From NCBI GenBank assembly GCA_016930735.1, contig JAFGGF010000438.1, forward strand, positions 1 to 24,623: a DNA stretch of 24,623 nucleotides, written 5' to 3'. How positions within the stretch are numbered: position 1 is the stretch's first letter; every line of letters begins with the position of its first letter. The position numbers and the translations under genes are program-made. Under the pieces are notes generated by a model. It saw only the letters and a list, made by a program, of their open reading frames with translations. It was not told the DNA's origin and did no database searches. Positions 24,301 through 24,623 of this stretch are shown here, piece after piece. Source of the DNA: Prolixibacteraceae bacterium. GTDB taxonomy: Bacteria; Bacteroidota; Bacteroidia; Bacteroidales; Prolixibacteraceae.

Positions 24301-24623
24301 CGCAGTCGGGGGACGTTGATATTACTTTTAATGTTCCTTCCTCTGGTATTGTTATTTTATACCAGTCAACATTATCAGCAACAGTATTATAAACATAATT
24401 TATCCTTCCGGTAGTATCGCTGTTCATCGGAAACTCTATCGCTTCTTCTGCAGTATTGTTTGGTTCAGCATCATTCGGCAATAATGCGGGAATGAACTCA
24501 TTTGTAAGATGATAAGATCCATGAGTGTATGCAGAAAATGGATAAACCTGCAAATAATATGTACCTGCCTGTAAGTTTGTTTTATAAACTGAATCTACAT
24601 CTCCAAGAGGGTAAATTTCTGCA
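21335..24623 (-). CDS. Large T9SS-secreted protein with PPC-type repeats and PKD domain, 5' end outside window
   Basis: The frame is open to the right edge, so about the last 1,095 residues are seen and the start is missing; a TTG at 24551-24553 is internal. From the N-terminal side: part of one and then two further prepeptidase C-terminal (PPC)-like units with EPNNTAEEA and VDWYKITI / DDWYKFTI; a PKD domain (about 23535-23720) with YLWDFGDGSTSN and NPSHTYTTAGAFEVTL; further beta modules; a helix-rich stretch (about 22490-22810); a SLDPNEIVGP...FDFNEPIYTNIYSNTID module (about 21890-22445) found in other large extracellular proteins; an Ig/fibronectin-like segment; and a type A T9SS sorting domain (LSIYPNPLGEE...GIYTISVKG, 21338-21595). 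No protease or glycosidase catalytic domain is visible; one could lie upstream. Probably surface-attached or released. Confidence 0.88.
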   Translation of the reverse strand, partial: AEIYPLGDVDSVYKTNLQAGTYYLQVYPFSAYTHGSYHLTNEFIPALLPNDAEPNNTAEEAIEFPMNSDTTGRINYVYNTVADNVDWYKITIPEEGTLKVISTSPDCGDYYIKLVDVNKESLLSRAEIYPLGDVDSVYKTNLQAGTYYLQVYPFSAYNHGSYHLTNEFIPALLPNDSEPNNTAEEANLIVPDTSLTGRLNYILNGVADTDDWYKFTIKQPGGIKIVSSSPDNGDYFISILDTDSNTVFQTVNVYPLGKIGTIYRWGLQAGATYFIHIYRYTSNFGSYYLDVEFQPMPISSFEAVQSLSTVLFTNTSKYATSYLWDFGDGSTSNQVNPSHTYTTAGAFEVTLTATNPNGDVEYSQFVEFRGIQKVEGKHGGNTGSSTVTVYAGGLKPECIPILRKGGVDLTGENIIYPNTGQVQAVFDLRGAELGVYDVVVKNPGEPEMVLSNAYTVEVGNDPEMYVELVGRNRALLNRWSTYTVEFGNKGNSDAYYQILWLAVPDSVEFKNLKFDLDLYNDPEVESFLADCPPYWELDTLDNAPFNGRLYGIPLNKVPADSKYSIEFKIKAFENFQISTFTTNPWFEVDGVGGLKSYKESEDIATMSYNECVAWAIATLIRDKAVGALTGLIPGADCFYNSVKSISEVTLSYQEGKLTVPSLAWNLSQVVWSCLKDVGKNIPWVKAMEVSKIMIDITIDIVNSYSADQECQKFKKKDSKDKNVAAVTSLDPNEIVGPAGFEDENYISSPETSYKIYFENKNTASANALEVWVIDTIDINKFDMSTFKFDNIWIAGNNYEVIEDSASFGLNVDLRPQINTIVRVNGTVNRESGIVQWHFLSLDPSTMDITEDPDAGFLPPNNTSPEGEGFVGYSITLNETVVHNNTISAQAKITFDFNEPIYTNIYSNTIDREAPVSNVYEIKATEIENVNEIFWQGSDDKSGIDYFNIYKSEDGGEFILWNSANENLSDTLRMDKNKSHRFFSQAVDKLGNVEPYKGYSELTVGINDIKQNVYGLSIYPNPLGEESILKYSIRKPGNISIYINNMSGQILKIIPAKYHASGIYEIPLVSSEFAEGIYTISVKGDSGISVSKFVVN
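24066..24248 (-). repeat. Near-identical internal repeat, downstream copy
   Basis: Matches 24441-24623 at 176 of 183 positions by hand count; the 152 bases from 24097 match at 149. The two copies are 375 bases (125 codons) apart and in frame. The segment encodes the end of one PPC-like unit (AEIYPLGDVDSVYK, LQAGTYYLQVYPFSAY, FIPALLPND) and the start of the next (EPNNTAEEA). Confidence 0.92.
24441..24623 (-). repeat. Near-identical internal repeat, upstream copy, cut by window edge
   Basis: Partner of 24066-24248. The match runs without a break to the last base of the window, so the true repeat is longer than 183 bases and further copies may lie to the right. Short-read assembly could collapse or break here. 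Confidence 0.92.

Noticed and set aside
24551..24553. TTG as start of the large T9SS protein
   Set aside because: The frame continues to the window edge with repeat sequence (YPLGDVDSVYK, LQAGTYYL) that matches the next unit, so this codon is internal Leu and the gene is truncated.

Overview
This window looks like chromosomal DNA from a member of the Bacteroidota, probably Bacteroidales or Marinilabiliales. The reasons are AT-rich coding DNA, STN-containing TonB-dependent receptors paired with DUF4249 lipoproteins, gliding-motility-type GldF and GldG sequences, a type IX secretion (T9SS) sorting domain, and almost no Shine-Dalgarno signal before starts. No mobile element, RNA gene or CRISPR array was seen.

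Left edge (1-318): the C-terminal tail of a gene entering from outside the window, resembling a type IIL/MmeI-like DNA methyltransferase. Region 440-12967 holds the main accessory feature: two tandem copies of a four-gene cassette, all on the plus strand. Each copy encodes (1) an STN + carboxypeptidase-regulatory + plug + barrel TonB-dependent receptor, (2) a DUF4249 lipoprotein, (3) a secreted protein with macroglobulin-like, carboxypeptidase-like and plug-like parts but no barrel, and (4) a secreted orphan of about 240 residues. Order, sizes and tight spacing are kept, while divergence differs strongly by gene and by domain. The cassettes plausibly encode two paralogous outer-membrane uptake or surface complexes with related ligands. 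The ligand cannot be read from the sequence.

Region 12964-17034 is on the minus strand and ordinary in character: dnaN, a putative large-loop terminator, a DnaQ-like exonuclease, then a compact run of a fumarylacetoacetate hydrolase-family enzyme, a CoA-binding protein, an NTF2-like protein and a hotdog thioesterase. The last of these ends tail-to-tail with the second cassette, the stop codons overlapping.

Region 17218-20785, also minus strand, has lpxB followed closely by one long ORF that joins GldF and GldG. A gene-free AT-rich stretch (20786-21334) follows. The right end (21335-24623) is a large T9SS-exported extracellular protein with near-identical PPC-type repeats. Its start lies beyond the window.
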